Both the position numbers and the translations under genes were made by a program. A stretch of 64,000 bases of DNA from Herbihabitans rhizosphaerae (lineage in GTDB: Bacteria; Actinomycetota; Actinomycetes; Mycobacteriales; Pseudonocardiaceae). The stretch is taken from assembly GCF_004216555.1 (NCBI RefSeq), contig NZ_SGWQ01000004.1, forward strand, positions 62,001-126,000. Direction: 5' to 3'. Shown in pieces: positions 17,688 to 26,323 of this stretch. The notes beneath the pieces were generated by a model. It did not search any database. It had not been told where the DNA came from and was given only the letters and a program-made list of their open reading frames with translations. Position 1 is the first letter of the stretch; each line of letters begins with the position of its first letter.

Positions 17688-19064
17688 ATGATCAGCCGCG
17701 CGTTACGGGATCAGCTCGACGGTCGGGTGCTCACCAGCGGCGACGTCGAGTACGACGAGGCGCGCGGCCTGTTCAACGGCGCGATCGACATCCGGCCGTC
17801 GATGATCGCCCAGTGCGCGCACGCCAGGGACGTGCGCACCGCGCTCACCTTCGCCCGTGACGGCGGCCTGCCGATCGCGGTGCGCAGCGGCGGGCACGGG
17901 GTCACCGGCGCGTGCCTGGTCGAGGACGGCCTGGTGATCGACATGCGGATGCTCGGCGCGGTCACCGTCGACCCGGTCGCGCGCACCGCGACGGTCGGCG
18001 GCGGCGCGCTGTGGACGCACGTCGACCGGGCGTGCCAGCCGCACGGGCTGGCCACCACCGGCGGCCGGGCGTCCACCACGGGCGTGGCCGGCCTGACGCT
18101 CGGCGGCGGATCCGGTTGGCTGGAGCGCGCGTACGGGCTCACCTCGGACAACCTGCTGTCGGTCGACCTGGTCACCGCGGCCGGCGAGCTGGTCACGGCG
18201 AGCACGACCGAGCACCCGGACCTGTTCTGGGCGCTGCACGGGGGCGGCGGCAACTTCGGCATCGCCACGTCGTTCACGTTCCGGCTGCACCCGGTCGAGC
18301 GGGTGACCGCCGTGCTGCTGCTGTGGCCGGCCGATCGCGGCAGACAGGCCGCCGGCCGCTTCCGGGACGTGTTCGCCGAGGCACCCGACCACGCCGGCGG
18401 CGCGATGTTGTTCCTCACCGGTCCGCCGCGGCAATTCGCGCCGGCCGAACTGGCCGGGCGGCACTGCTTCGGCGCGCTGGTCACCTACCTCGGGCCGGAG
18501 GACGAGGCCAGGCGACTGATCGCGCCGCTGCTGGAGCTGGACCCGCCGGGCGGCTTGATCGCCGAGATGCCCTACGCCGACCTGCAGAGTGCGCTGGACG
18601 ACCCGCCCGGCATGCGCAACCACTGGTCGAGCGACTACCTGGCCGCTCTGCCGGACGCCGCGCTGGACGCGTACCGCGCGAGCGCCGAGCGGATGATCGT
18701 GCCGTCCGCGTCGCAGTACCAGTTGGTGCCCTGGGGTGGGGCGGTGGCGCGCGGTGCCGGCACCTCCCCGATGGCCGATCGCGAGGCGGCCTGGGTGGTG
18801 CACCAGGTCGGCATGTGGGAGGGCGCCGAGAACGACGAGCGTGGCCGGGAGTGGGTGCGGCAGACTCGGGACGCGATGCGGCCGTGGACGACCGGCGCGA
18901 CGTACCTCAACTTCATCGGAGACGAGGGCGCCGACCGGGTGCTCGCCGGTTTCGGTCCGGCCAACCACGCGCGGCTGTCCGCGATCAAGGCGGAGTACGA
19001 CCCGGACAACGTGTTCAACCGCTGGCACAACGTGCCGCCGAAGCAAAGACCCGTACCCGCTTAG
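17688..19064 (+). CDS. FAD-binding oxidoreductase of the berberine-bridge/VAO type
   Basis: The 458-residue oxidase has a PCMH-type FAD domain: AVRSGGHGVTGACLVEDGLVID in which the His of SGGHG is the usual covalent flavin attachment site, then VGGGALWTHVDRAC and GGRASTTGVAGLTLGGGSGWLERAYG. The second, cysteinyl attachment found in bicovalent members is not seen. The C-terminal EYDPDNVFNRWHNV is the BBE-domain end. It follows the kinase by 19 bases. The substrate is unknown; such enzymes often sit in secondary metabolism. Confidence 0.9.
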   Translation: MISRALRDQLDGRVLTSGDVEYDEARGLFNGAIDIRPSMIAQCAHARDVRTALTFARDGGLPIAVRSGGHGVTGACLVEDGLVIDMRMLGAVTVDPVARTATVGGGALWTHVDRACQPHGLATTGGRASTTGVAGLTLGGGSGWLERAYGLTSDNLLSVDLVTAAGELVTASTTEHPDLFWALHGGGGNFGIATSFTFRLHPVERVTAVLLLWPADRGRQAAGRFRDVFAEAPDHAGGAMLFLTGPPRQFAPAELAGRHCFGALVTYLGPEDEARRLIAPLLELDPPGGLIAEMPYADLQSALDDPPGMRNHWSSDYLAALPDAALDAYRASAERMIVPSASQYQLVPWGGAVARGAGTSPMADREAAWVVHQVGMWEGAENDERGREWVRQTRDAMRPWTTGATYLNFIGDEGADRVLAGFGPANHARLSAIKAEYDPDNVFNRWHNVPPKQRPVPA

Positions 19065-19831
19065 ACGCGCGCGGTCAGCACCCGAGGCCCGTCGTCGGTG
19101 ATCGCCACCGAGTGCTCGACGTGGGCGGCGCGGCTGCCGTCGGCGGTGCACAGTGCCCAGCCGTCGGCGGCCGTGTAGTACTCGTCGCGCCCGCCGGCGT
19201 GGAACATCGGCTCGATGGCGATCGCCAGGCCGGGGCGCAGCCGCAGGCCCTTGCCCGGCTCACCCTCGTTCGGCACGGCGGGCGCCTCGTGCATGGCGCG
19301 GCCGATGCCGTGGCCACCGAAGTCGTCCGGAATCCCGTAGCCGGCCGCGCGCCCGATCACGCCGATCGCGTCGGCCACGTCGCCGAGCGTGTTGCCGGGT
19401 ACGGACGCCGCGATCGCCGCGTCCAGCGCGCGGGTGGCGGTGTCGATCAGCGCGAGGTCCTCCGGTTTCGGCGTGCCGACGGTGAAGGAGATCGCTGAGT
19501 CGCCGTGCCAGCCGTCCAGGTGCGCGCCGCAGTCGATGCTGACCAGGTCGCCGTCGGCGAGCCGGTAGCCGTCCGGGATGCCGTGCACGATCACGTCGTT
19601 GACCGAGGAGCAGATCACCGCGGGGAACGGCGTGTCGGCGAATCTCGGCTGATAGTGGAGGAACGACGACTTCGCCCCGGCGTCGGCGATCACCGACGCG
19701 GCCACCTCGTCCAGTTCGAGCAGGCTGACACCGACGCCGGCGTGCGCGCGCACGGCGGTCAGGGCGGCGGCGACGATCTGGCCGGCCGCGTGCATGGCGT
19801 CGATTTCGGTTGGCGTCTTCAGCTCGATCAC
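19061..19831 (-). CDS. map: type I methionine aminopeptidase
   Basis: The 256-residue cytosolic metalloenzyme removes the initiator Met. It starts VIELKTPTEIDAMHAAGQIV and has ICSSVNDVIVHGIPD (His around 80), VSIDCGAHLDGWHGDSAISF with metal-binding Asp residues, GGHGIGRAMHEAP and the C-terminal EPMF and VEHSVAIT blocks with metal-binding Glu. The stop overlaps the convergent FAD oxidase by 4 bases. The GTG start is 24 bases from a divergent XRE regulator. Confidence 0.95.
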   Translation of the reverse strand: MIELKTPTEIDAMHAAGQIVAAALTAVRAHAGVGVSLLELDEVAASVIADAGAKSSFLHYQPRFADTPFPAVICSSVNDVIVHGIPDGYRLADGDLVSIDCGAHLDGWHGDSAISFTVGTPKPEDLALIDTATRALDAAIAASVPGNTLGDVADAIGVIGRAAGYGIPDDFGGHGIGRAMHEAPAVPNEGEPGKGLRLRPGLAIAIEPMFHAGGRDEYYTAADGWALCTADGSRAAHVEHSVAITDDGPRVLTARV

Positions 19832-19841
19832 GCGGATAACT

Positions 19842-19851
19842 ATACCGGTAT
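19842..19851. promoter_or_regulatory. palindromic operator between map and the XRE regulator
   Basis: ATACCGGTAT is a perfect 10-bp palindrome centred in the 24-base region between the divergent starts, within an AT-rich setting (GATAACTATACCGGTATTAC). It is the obvious autoregulatory site for the XRE protein and, if so, would also touch map expression. Confidence 0.55.
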
Positions 19852-19855
19852 TACT

Positions 19856-20137
19856 ATGACGGACATGGTGCGACCGCCGTTGAGTCCGGAAGAGCGCGAG
19901 CGCGGGGAGCGGCTCGGCGAACTGCTCCGCGCGGCCAGGCACAGCCGCAGCATGGTGGAGGTCGCCTCGGCCGCCGGCATCTCGGCGGAGACGCTGCGCA
20001 AGATCGAACGCGGCCGCGTCCCCACACCGGCGTTCTTCACCGTGGCCGCCGTCGCCAACGCGGTCGGGCTGCCGCTGGACGAGCTCGCCGCCGCCACCGA
20101 GCCGGTGGGCAGCGGCAAGCTCACCCGCGTGACTTAG
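19856..20137 (+). CDS. XRE-family helix-turn-helix regulator
   Basis: This 93-residue single-domain protein has an HTH of the Cro/C1 type: LGELLRAARHSRSMVEVA, SAAGISAETLRKIERGRVPTPAFFTV and VANAVGLPLDELAAA. There is no effector domain, so it is likely a small autorepressor. The ATG at 19856 overlaps the palindromic promoter region. The end overlaps asnB by 4 bases in a convergent arrangement. Confidence 0.88.
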   Translation: MTDMVRPPLSPEERERGERLGELLRAARHSRSMVEVASAAGISAETLRKIERGRVPTPAFFTVAAVANAVGLPLDELAAATEPVGSGKLTRVT

Positions 20138-22062
20138 ATCTTCACCGGGTACTGCGGCTCCGGCACGTCGACCTTGATCCTGTTCTCCACGAAGATCCCG
20201 TGCCAGATCATGAACATCAGCAGCGCCCAGATGCGCCGGCTGTGGTCCAGCGTCTCCGACCGGTGCTCGTCCAGCAGCCGGAGCACCGCGCGCTTGTCGA
20301 TCAGCTCGTCGGTCTTCGAGTCGTTGACGATGCCGCGCGCCCAGTCGTACATCTCCGCGCGCAGCCACAGCCGCAGCGGCACCGGGAAGCCGAGCTTGCG
20401 GCGGTTCAGCACGTGCGCCGGAACGATCTCGGCGAGCGCGCGACGCAGCGCGTGCTTGGTGGTCTCCCGGGTGATCTTCTCCTCGAGCGGGATCTGCGAG
20501 GCGATCTTGAACACCTCGGGATCCATGAACGGCACCCGCAGCTCGAGCGAGTTGGCCATGGTGACCCGGTCCGCCTTGACCAGGATGTCCCCGCGCAGCC
20601 AGGTGAACAGGTCCACGTGCTGCATCCGGGTCACCGGGTCCCAGTCGGCCGACACGCGGTACGGCCCGGCCGTGATGTCCTGGTGGCCCACGTGCGGGTC
20701 GAACGTGCGCAGCACCTCGCGGAGCTGGTCGTCACGGAAGATCCGGGCGTTGCCGTAGTAGCGCTCCTCCAGCGACAGCGCGCCGCGGCGGAGCAGGTCC
20801 TTGCCGCGGGTGCCCTCCGGGATCCTGGTGGACACCCGGCCCATCGCCTTGCGCAGCGCGCCGGGCACCTTCTCGAAAGCCTTGAGGGACAACGGTTCCC
20901 GGTAGATCGTGTACCCGCCGAACAGCTCGTCGGCGCCCTCGCCGGACAGCACCACCTTCACGTGCTTGCGCGCCTCGCGGGCGATGAACCACAGCGGCAC
21001 CAGCGCCGGGTCGGCCACCGGATCGTCCAGGTACCAGACGATCAGCGGCATCGCCGCCATCATCTCGTCCGCGGACACCGTGCGGACCACGTGCTTCACG
21101 CCGATCGCCGCCGCCGACTCGGCCGCGACGTCCACCTCGGAGTAGCCCTGGCGCTCGAATCCGGTGGTGAAGGTGATCAGGTCCGGGTTGTGCTGCTTGG
21201 CCAGCGCCGCGATCGCGGTCGAGTCGATGCCGCCGGACAGGAACGAGCCGACCGTCACGTCCGCGCGCATGTGCTTGGCCACCGAGTCGCGCATGACCTC
21301 GGCGATCTCGTGGTGCAGCCGCGCGCTGTCGCCCGGGGTGCTGATCGGCCGTGAGGTGAACTGGGGGGAGAAGTACCGCTCGGTCACGAGCTGCCCGCCC
21401 GGCGACACGGTGAACGATGTGCCGGACTCGATGCGGCGGATCTCGCGGTGCAGCGACTCCGGCTCCGGCACGTACTGCAGCACCAGGTAGTGCTGCAGCG
21501 CGGTGCGGTCCAGCGACGGGCGCAGGCCCGCGACGTCGGCCAGCTCCAGGATCGACTTCTTCTCGCTGGAGAACACCACGCCGTTCGCGCCGACCGCGTA
21601 GTACAGCGGCTTGATGCCGAACGGGTCGCGCGCGCCGAAGATGACCTTGCGCTTGGAATCCCAGATCAGGAACGCGAACATGCCGCGCAGCCGGCCGACG
21701 GCGGACGGCCCGAGGTGGTGGTACGCGGCCAGGATCGTCTCGCCGTCACCGTCGGTGGCGAACGCCGCGCCGAACCGGTCGGCCAGCTCCGCGCGCAACT
21801 CCAGGTAGTTGTAGATCTCCCCGTTGAAGACCATCGTGTAGCGGTTGGGCTCGTCCGGCGGGCCCCAGGACAGCGGCTGGTGCGAGTGCTCCAGGTCGAT
21901 CAGCGACAGCCGGTTGAACCCGAAGACGGCCTCACCGCGGTGCTGGGCGCCGTGCTCGTCGGGTCCACGGTGGCGCTGACAGCGCATCGCGTTCTGCACC
22001 GCCGCACGGGCGTCGGCGGCATCGGATTCGTTCTGGCATATCAGGCCAAGCAGACCGCACAC
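20134..22062 (-). CDS. asnB: asparagine synthase (glutamine-hydrolysing)
   Basis: The 642-residue enzyme has an N-terminal Ntn glutaminase domain that starts VCGLLGLICQ, the Cys becoming the N-terminal nucleophile after Met removal, with FNGEIYNYLELR around residue 80. The C-terminal synthase domain has the P-loop SFLSGGIDSTAIAALA (around 255) and SGEGADELFGGY (around 365). The GTG at 22062 is chosen because it places the Cys at position 2. The context with ctaC and the PfkB kinase matches mycobacterial Rv2201; actinobacterial homologs can act on cell-wall precursors, so free asparagine need not be the only product. Confidence 0.93.
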   Translation of the reverse strand: MCGLLGLICQNESDAADARAAVQNAMRCQRHRGPDEHGAQHRGEAVFGFNRLSLIDLEHSHQPLSWGPPDEPNRYTMVFNGEIYNYLELRAELADRFGAAFATDGDGETILAAYHHLGPSAVGRLRGMFAFLIWDSKRKVIFGARDPFGIKPLYYAVGANGVVFSSEKKSILELADVAGLRPSLDRTALQHYLVLQYVPEPESLHREIRRIESGTSFTVSPGGQLVTERYFSPQFTSRPISTPGDSARLHHEIAEVMRDSVAKHMRADVTVGSFLSGGIDSTAIAALAKQHNPDLITFTTGFERQGYSEVDVAAESAAAIGVKHVVRTVSADEMMAAMPLIVWYLDDPVADPALVPLWFIAREARKHVKVVLSGEGADELFGGYTIYREPLSLKAFEKVPGALRKAMGRVSTRIPEGTRGKDLLRRGALSLEERYYGNARIFRDDQLREVLRTFDPHVGHQDITAGPYRVSADWDPVTRMQHVDLFTWLRGDILVKADRVTMANSLELRVPFMDPEVFKIASQIPLEEKITRETTKHALRRALAEIVPAHVLNRRKLGFPVPLRLWLRAEMYDWARGIVNDSKTDELIDKRAVLRLLDEHRSETLDHSRRIWALLMFMIWHGIFVENRIKVDVPEPQYPVKI

Positions 22063-22263
22063 GCTTTTCGCGCACCTCTCGATTTGGGATGTACCACGAG
22101 ACACCAAGTATGCCGGCTCACGGAGGGTGGCCCCGGCGGGGACTCGCGATCACCCCGTGCCGGTGTGGCGTGCGTCGCTGAGCTAGGCTCCGCCATGACT
22201 TCGGGGTGCCGGTCACCGGTGCCGCGAATGCGTCTGGAGAACGGCGGAGTGAGGAGTCACGCA

Positions 22264-23199
22264 GTGGGCACAGTCCCCCGGGCAGTGAAGGTGCTCGGCC
22301 TGGTAGCGCTGGTGGCCGTCGCGGCAAGCGGCTGCTCCGCCGACGAGGTGCTCCGGTTCGGCTGGCCGGACGGTGTCACCCCACAGGCCGACGAGATGCG
22401 TCAGTTGTGGACTTGGGCGACCGTCGCGGCGCTCGTGGTCGGCGTGATCACCTGGGCGCTGATCCTGTGGCCGGTGGCGTTCCACCGCAAGAAGGGCGAC
22501 ACGCTCCCGAAGCAGTTCCAGTACAACCACTTCCTGGAGTTCATCTACACCGGCCTCCCGGTGATCATCGTGGTGGTGCTGTTCTACTTCACCGCCACCA
22601 CGGAGAACTCGGTGCTGGCCGAGGAGAAGGACCCGGACGTGACCGTGGACGTGGTGGCCTTCCAGTGGAACTGGGAGTTCGACCACAAGTCCTACAAGGA
22701 CGCCGGTGGCACGCTGCGTGAGCCGAAGGACCCCGAGGGCGGGCCGCTCGTGCGCACCGTCGGCAACTCGCGCGAGATCCCGCTGCTGGTGCTGCCGACC
22801 AGCCGCACGATCCACTACAACCTGCGCGCCGTCGACGTGATCCACTCGTTCTTCGTGCCGGAGTTCAACTTCAAGCGGGACGTGTTCCCGCACCCGGAGA
22901 AGAACAACCAGGACAACACGTTCCAGAACCGGATCGACCAAGAGGGCTCGTTCGTCGGCCGCTGTGCCGAACTGTGCGGCACGTACCACTCGGGCATGAA
23001 CTTCGAGGTCCGCGCGCTCAGCCCGGACAAGTTCGACCGATTCATGACGCTGCGGCAGCAGGTCAACCCGAAGACCAACGCGCTGTACACCACGGCGCAG
23101 GCGCTCGAGGAGATGAAGTGCGGCCAGCTGTGCTCGCCGACGGCGGTGACCACGGTGCCGTTCAACACCGACCGCACCGCACGGGTGCCGTCGGGCTGA
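22264..23199 (+). CDS. ctaC: cytochrome c oxidase subunit II (aa3 type)
   Basis: The 311-residue protein starts VGTVPRAVKVLGLVALVAVA and has the lipobox AASGC, so it is probably a lipoprotein. Two transmembrane helices (around 48-70 and 92-112) precede a periplasmic cupredoxin domain with the CuA site CAELCGTYHSGM near residue 238 plus the upstream DVIHSFFVPEFNFK. The GTG at 22264 has GAGGAG seven bases upstream. The protein transfers electrons from the cytochrome bcc complex to the oxidase core, whose ctaD gene is not in the window. Confidence 0.95.
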   Translation: MGTVPRAVKVLGLVALVAVAASGCSADEVLRFGWPDGVTPQADEMRQLWTWATVAALVVGVITWALILWPVAFHRKKGDTLPKQFQYNHFLEFIYTGLPVIIVVVLFYFTATTENSVLAEEKDPDVTVDVVAFQWNWEFDHKSYKDAGGTLREPKDPEGGPLVRTVGNSREIPLLVLPTSRTIHYNLRAVDVIHSFFVPEFNFKRDVFPHPEKNNQDNTFQNRIDQEGSFVGRCAELCGTYHSGMNFEVRALSPDKFDRFMTLRQQVNPKTNALYTTAQALEEMKCGQLCSPTAVTTVPFNTDRTARVPSG

Positions 23200-23254
23200 T
23201 CAGGCACGTGCACGTCGGGACAGTGGTACAAGCACGGGTGAGAGTGAGGACACC

Positions 23255-23653
23255 ATGAAGGTCGAAGCCAGGATCTTCGAGCTGTGCACGGTCTTCTTCT
23301 TCATCGCCGCGATCGGCTACGGGATCTGGGCGAAGGAGCCGGTCGGCATCGTCGGGCTCACCCTCACCGGCGGGCTCACGCTGATCATCGGCACGTACTT
23401 CCGGTTCGTCGCCCGCCGCATCGAGGAGCGGCCGGAGGACAACACGGAGGCCGAGGTCAGTGACGGCGCCGGCGAGCTGGGCTTTTTCAGCCCCGGCAGC
23501 TACTGGCCGGTCGGCCTGGCCGCGTCGGCCGCGCTGTGCGGTGTCGCGCTGGCGTTCTGGCAGGTGTGGCTGATCATCATCGCGGTCGGCCTGATCCTGC
23601 TCGCGATCGGCGGCCTGGTTTTCGAGTACCACACCGGCCCGGCGCACGACTGA
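23255..23653 (+). CDS. ctaF: actinobacterial cytochrome c oxidase subunit IV
   Basis: The 132-residue protein has four hydrophobic helices (CTVFFFIAAIGYGIWA, GIVGLTLTGGLTLIIGTYF, VGLAASAALCGVALAFW and WLIIIAVGLILLAIGGL) and a charged loop RIEERPEDNTEAEVSDG, the pattern of CtaF. It follows ctaC by 55 bases, as in other actinobacteria, and completes the oxidase of the bcc-aa3 supercomplex. Confidence 0.92.
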   Translation: MKVEARIFELCTVFFFIAAIGYGIWAKEPVGIVGLTLTGGLTLIIGTYFRFVARRIEERPEDNTEAEVSDGAGELGFFSPGSYWPVGLAASAALCGVALAFWQVWLIIIAVGLILLAIGGLVFEYHTGPAHD

Positions 23654-23655
23654 GG

Positions 23656-23698
23656 CGCGAGTCCCGCGCCCTGCACCGGCGAGTTCCGCGCCCTGCAC
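23656..23698. repeat. palindromic intergenic repeat, copy B (half element)
   Basis: Two same-orientation modules, CGCGAGTCCCGCGC (23656-23669) and CGAGTTCCGCGC (23680-23691, one mismatch), each followed by CCTGCACC, are present just after the ctaF stop. The two reverse-orientation modules of the full element are missing, so this is a truncated copy. Confidence 0.8.
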
Positions 23699-23763
23699 CC
23701 ATGGCTGACACTGTGGGTGCGGTTCCGGTCGCGCTGTGAGGTTGGGCGCTCTACCGTGCAAGG

Positions 23764-24948
23764 GTGCGCAAAATCGCTCTCGCCGTGGTCGGTGTGGCGC
23801 TCGCCGTCCTGGGGCTCGTTGTCGGTGTAGCGCCGGGCGCGGCGGAATCCGCCGCGGTGGTGAGCGTTCCCGAGCCGGACGACGATCCGTTCTTCCGGCC
23901 TGCTCCCGGGTACGAGTCCGCGCCTCCTGGCACGGTGTTGAAGAAGCGCCAGGTCAGCGTGCCGATGCCGGTGACGGCGTACCAGTTCCAGGTGCGCACC
24001 AACGACGCGAAGGACAACCCGGCGACCGTGGTGTCCACGTTGCTGGTGCCGCCGACGCCGTACCCGCTGGGCAAGCGGCCGCTGTTGTCCTACCAGCCGG
24101 CCATCGACAGCCTCGGTGATCAGTGCAATCCGTCGTACACGTTGCGCACGGGCACCGAGAAGGAGGCCGTGCTGCTCGGCATGGGCCTGGCCAAGGGCTG
24201 GGCCGTCGTGGTGACCGACTACCAGGGCCCGCGCGACGCGTTCGCGGCCGGTCGCATGGAAGGGCACGGCGTGCTGGACGGCGTGCGTGGTGCGCTCGCC
24301 CTGCCGGAGGCGGGACTCGCCGGCTCACCGGTCGGGCTGTGGGGCTACTCCGGCGGTGCGCTCGCGTCCGGATGGGCCGCCGAGCTGCAGCCGTCCTACG
24401 CCCCCGAGTTGCAGATCAAGGGCGTGGCGGCCGGTGGCACGCCGGCCGATCCGGAGGCGGCGGTCCGAACCATCGAAGGTGGGATCGGCGCCGGGCTGGC
24501 CGTGGGCGCGATCATGGGCGTGATGCGCGAGTACCCCGAGCTCGAGCAGCTCATGAACGACGCGGGCCGCGAGCTGCGCGACGAGGTGGCCGACCTGTGT
24601 GTCACCGACCTGACCGTCCGCTACCCGTTCCGCAAGATCGCGGAGTTCACCACGTCGCCGGACCCGCTGAACGAGCCGGTCGCCAAGCAGGTGCTGGCGC
24701 TGAACACGATGGGCTCGAAGGCGCCGACCGCACCCGTGTACCTGTACCACTCGCTGTTCGACGAGCTGGTGCCGCACAAGTCGGCGGTCACCGTGTCCAA
24801 GCAGTGGTGCGCCCAGGGCACCAAGGTCAAGCTCTACACCGACATTCTGAGCGAGCACGCGATTCTCGCGGTGACCGGCGCACCCGCCGCCGTCGCCTAC
24901 CTGGACGCGCGTTTCCTCGGCCGGCCGGCGCCGTCCACGTGTAGCTGA
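23764..24948 (+). CDS. secreted lipase (LIP family alpha/beta hydrolase)
   Basis: The 394-residue protein begins MRKIALAVVGVALAVLGLVV followed by an Ala-rich signal-peptide end (GAAESAA). The nucleophile elbow GYSGG (around residue 198) sits in GLWGYSGGALASGW, and the likely acid and base lie in LFDELVP (around 334) and EHAIL (around 362). The TVVSTLLVPPTPYPLGKRPL block is typical of secretory lipases. It is probably exported and acts on esters outside the cell. It lies between ctaF and the DUF1800 gene and is unrelated to respiration. Confidence 0.88.
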   Translation: MRKIALAVVGVALAVLGLVVGVAPGAAESAAVVSVPEPDDDPFFRPAPGYESAPPGTVLKKRQVSVPMPVTAYQFQVRTNDAKDNPATVVSTLLVPPTPYPLGKRPLLSYQPAIDSLGDQCNPSYTLRTGTEKEAVLLGMGLAKGWAVVVTDYQGPRDAFAAGRMEGHGVLDGVRGALALPEAGLAGSPVGLWGYSGGALASGWAAELQPSYAPELQIKGVAAGGTPADPEAAVRTIEGGIGAGLAVGAIMGVMREYPELEQLMNDAGRELRDEVADLCVTDLTVRYPFRKIAEFTTSPDPLNEPVAKQVLALNTMGSKAPTAPVYLYHSLFDELVPHKSAVTVSKQWCAQGTKVKLYTDILSEHAILAVTGAPAAVAYLDARFLGRPAPSTCS

Positions 24949-24996
24949 AGATCCGCTGAGCGTCCTCGCCGAGAAGCCGCGGCGCGCCCCGGGCGG

Positions 24997-26319
24997 GTGA
25001 ACAATCAGGGCGTGGCGACGCTTGACGACCCCGCCGCCGTGCGGCGGCTGATCGACCGGCTCGGGTTCGGCCCGAGGCCGGGCGAGCTGGCGACCGGTGT
25101 GCGCGCCGGGTACGCGGCGACCGCGCGGCGCTTGCTCGCGCCGGCCGCCGACCCCGGCGCGACCGCGACCCCGCTGCCCGACCTCGGCCCGGAACCGGAC
25201 TACGCGAACAAGGACAAGGAAGCCCGGCAGCGGGCCCGCGAGGTCCTGCGCGACCAGCGGACCACCGCCTTCTTCTGGTGGCTGGACCGGATGTCCGCGG
25301 CCGACGTGCCGCTGACCGAGCGGCTGACCTGGTTCTGGCACGGGCACTTCGCGACCAGCGCGCAGAAGGTCAACAGCGCTCGGCTGATGCTGGCGCAGAA
25401 CGAGACGATGCGCCGGCTCGGCACCGGCGACTTCCGTGCGCTGTGCGAGGCGCTGATCGTCGACCCGGCGATGATCATCTGGCTGGACGGGCAGCGCAAC
25501 AAGATCGGCAAGCCGAACGAGAACCTGGCCCGTGAGTTCATGGAGCTGTTCACCCTCGGCATCGGCAACTACTCCGAGAAGGACGTGCAGGAGGCCGCCC
25601 GCGCGCTGACCGGATGGCAGGTCGATCGCCGCGCCGGCACCGTCGACGTGCGGCCCAAGCAGCACGACGCGCGGGACAAGACCGTGCTCGGCAGCACCGC
25701 CAACCTGGACGCCGTCGGGCTCGCCCGGCTGCTGGCCGACCAGCCGCGCGCGCCCCGGTTCGTGGCCGAGCGGCTGTGGTTCCGGCTGGTGAGCGGCACA
25801 CCGCCGGCGCGCGATGTGGTGGACCGGCTGACCGCCGCGTACGGCCCCAACCGCGACGTGCGCGCGATGGTCGACGCGATCACCCGCGAGCCCGCGTTCC
25901 GGGACAGCGCGAACACCCTGGTCAAGGAGCCGGTGCTGTGGGCGGTCGGGCTGATGCGGGCGCTGCGCGTGCGGCCGTCCGCGTTGCCGCCGCAGGAGAA
26001 GGCGCAGCTGAACAACTATCTCAAGGCGATGGGCCAGCAGCCGTTCCTGCCGCCGACGGTGGGCGGCTGGCCGGACGGCGCCGCGTGGCTGTCCACCTCG
26101 GCCGGCCTGGCCAGGATGAACCTCGCGCGGCTGATCGCGCGCCGGGGCGACCTCGGCCCGCTGACCGGCGCGCGGGACAAGCCGACGGCGCTGCGCGAGC
26201 TGCTCGGCGTGGACGCCTGGAGCCAGCGCACGTCCTCGGCACTCGGCAAGGTCGCCGGCAGCGTGCCCGACCTGGTCGCCGTGGCGGCCTGCGCGCCCGA
26301 GTACGTGGTCAGCGGATAG
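24997..26319 (+). CDS. DUF1800 domain protein
   Basis: The 440-residue protein starts with LIDRLGFGPRPGEL and has FWWLDRMSAADVPLTERLTWFWHGHF, NENLAREFMELFTLGIGNYSEKDVQEAARALTGW (read in two parts) and PFLPPTVGGWPDG, all DUF1800 hallmarks. The family has no defined activity but is almost always paired with a DUF1501 gene. The GTG at 24997 or a GTG at 25012 may be the start. It is followed 4 bases later by the DUF1501 gene, so the two form an operon. Confidence 0.9.
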   Translation: MNNQGVATLDDPAAVRRLIDRLGFGPRPGELATGVRAGYAATARRLLAPAADPGATATPLPDLGPEPDYANKDKEARQRAREVLRDQRTTAFFWWLDRMSAADVPLTERLTWFWHGHFATSAQKVNSARLMLAQNETMRRLGTGDFRALCEALIVDPAMIIWLDGQRNKIGKPNENLAREFMELFTLGIGNYSEKDVQEAARALTGWQVDRRAGTVDVRPKQHDARDKTVLGSTANLDAVGLARLLADQPRAPRFVAERLWFRLVSGTPPARDVVDRLTAAYGPNRDVRAMVDAITREPAFRDSANTLVKEPVLWAVGLMRALRVRPSALPPQEKAQLNNYLKAMGQQPFLPPTVGGWPDGAAWLSTSAGLARMNLARLIARRGDLGPLTGARDKPTALRELLGVDAWSQRTSSALGKVAGSVPDLVAVAACAPEYVVSG

Positions 26320-26323
26320 GGGA

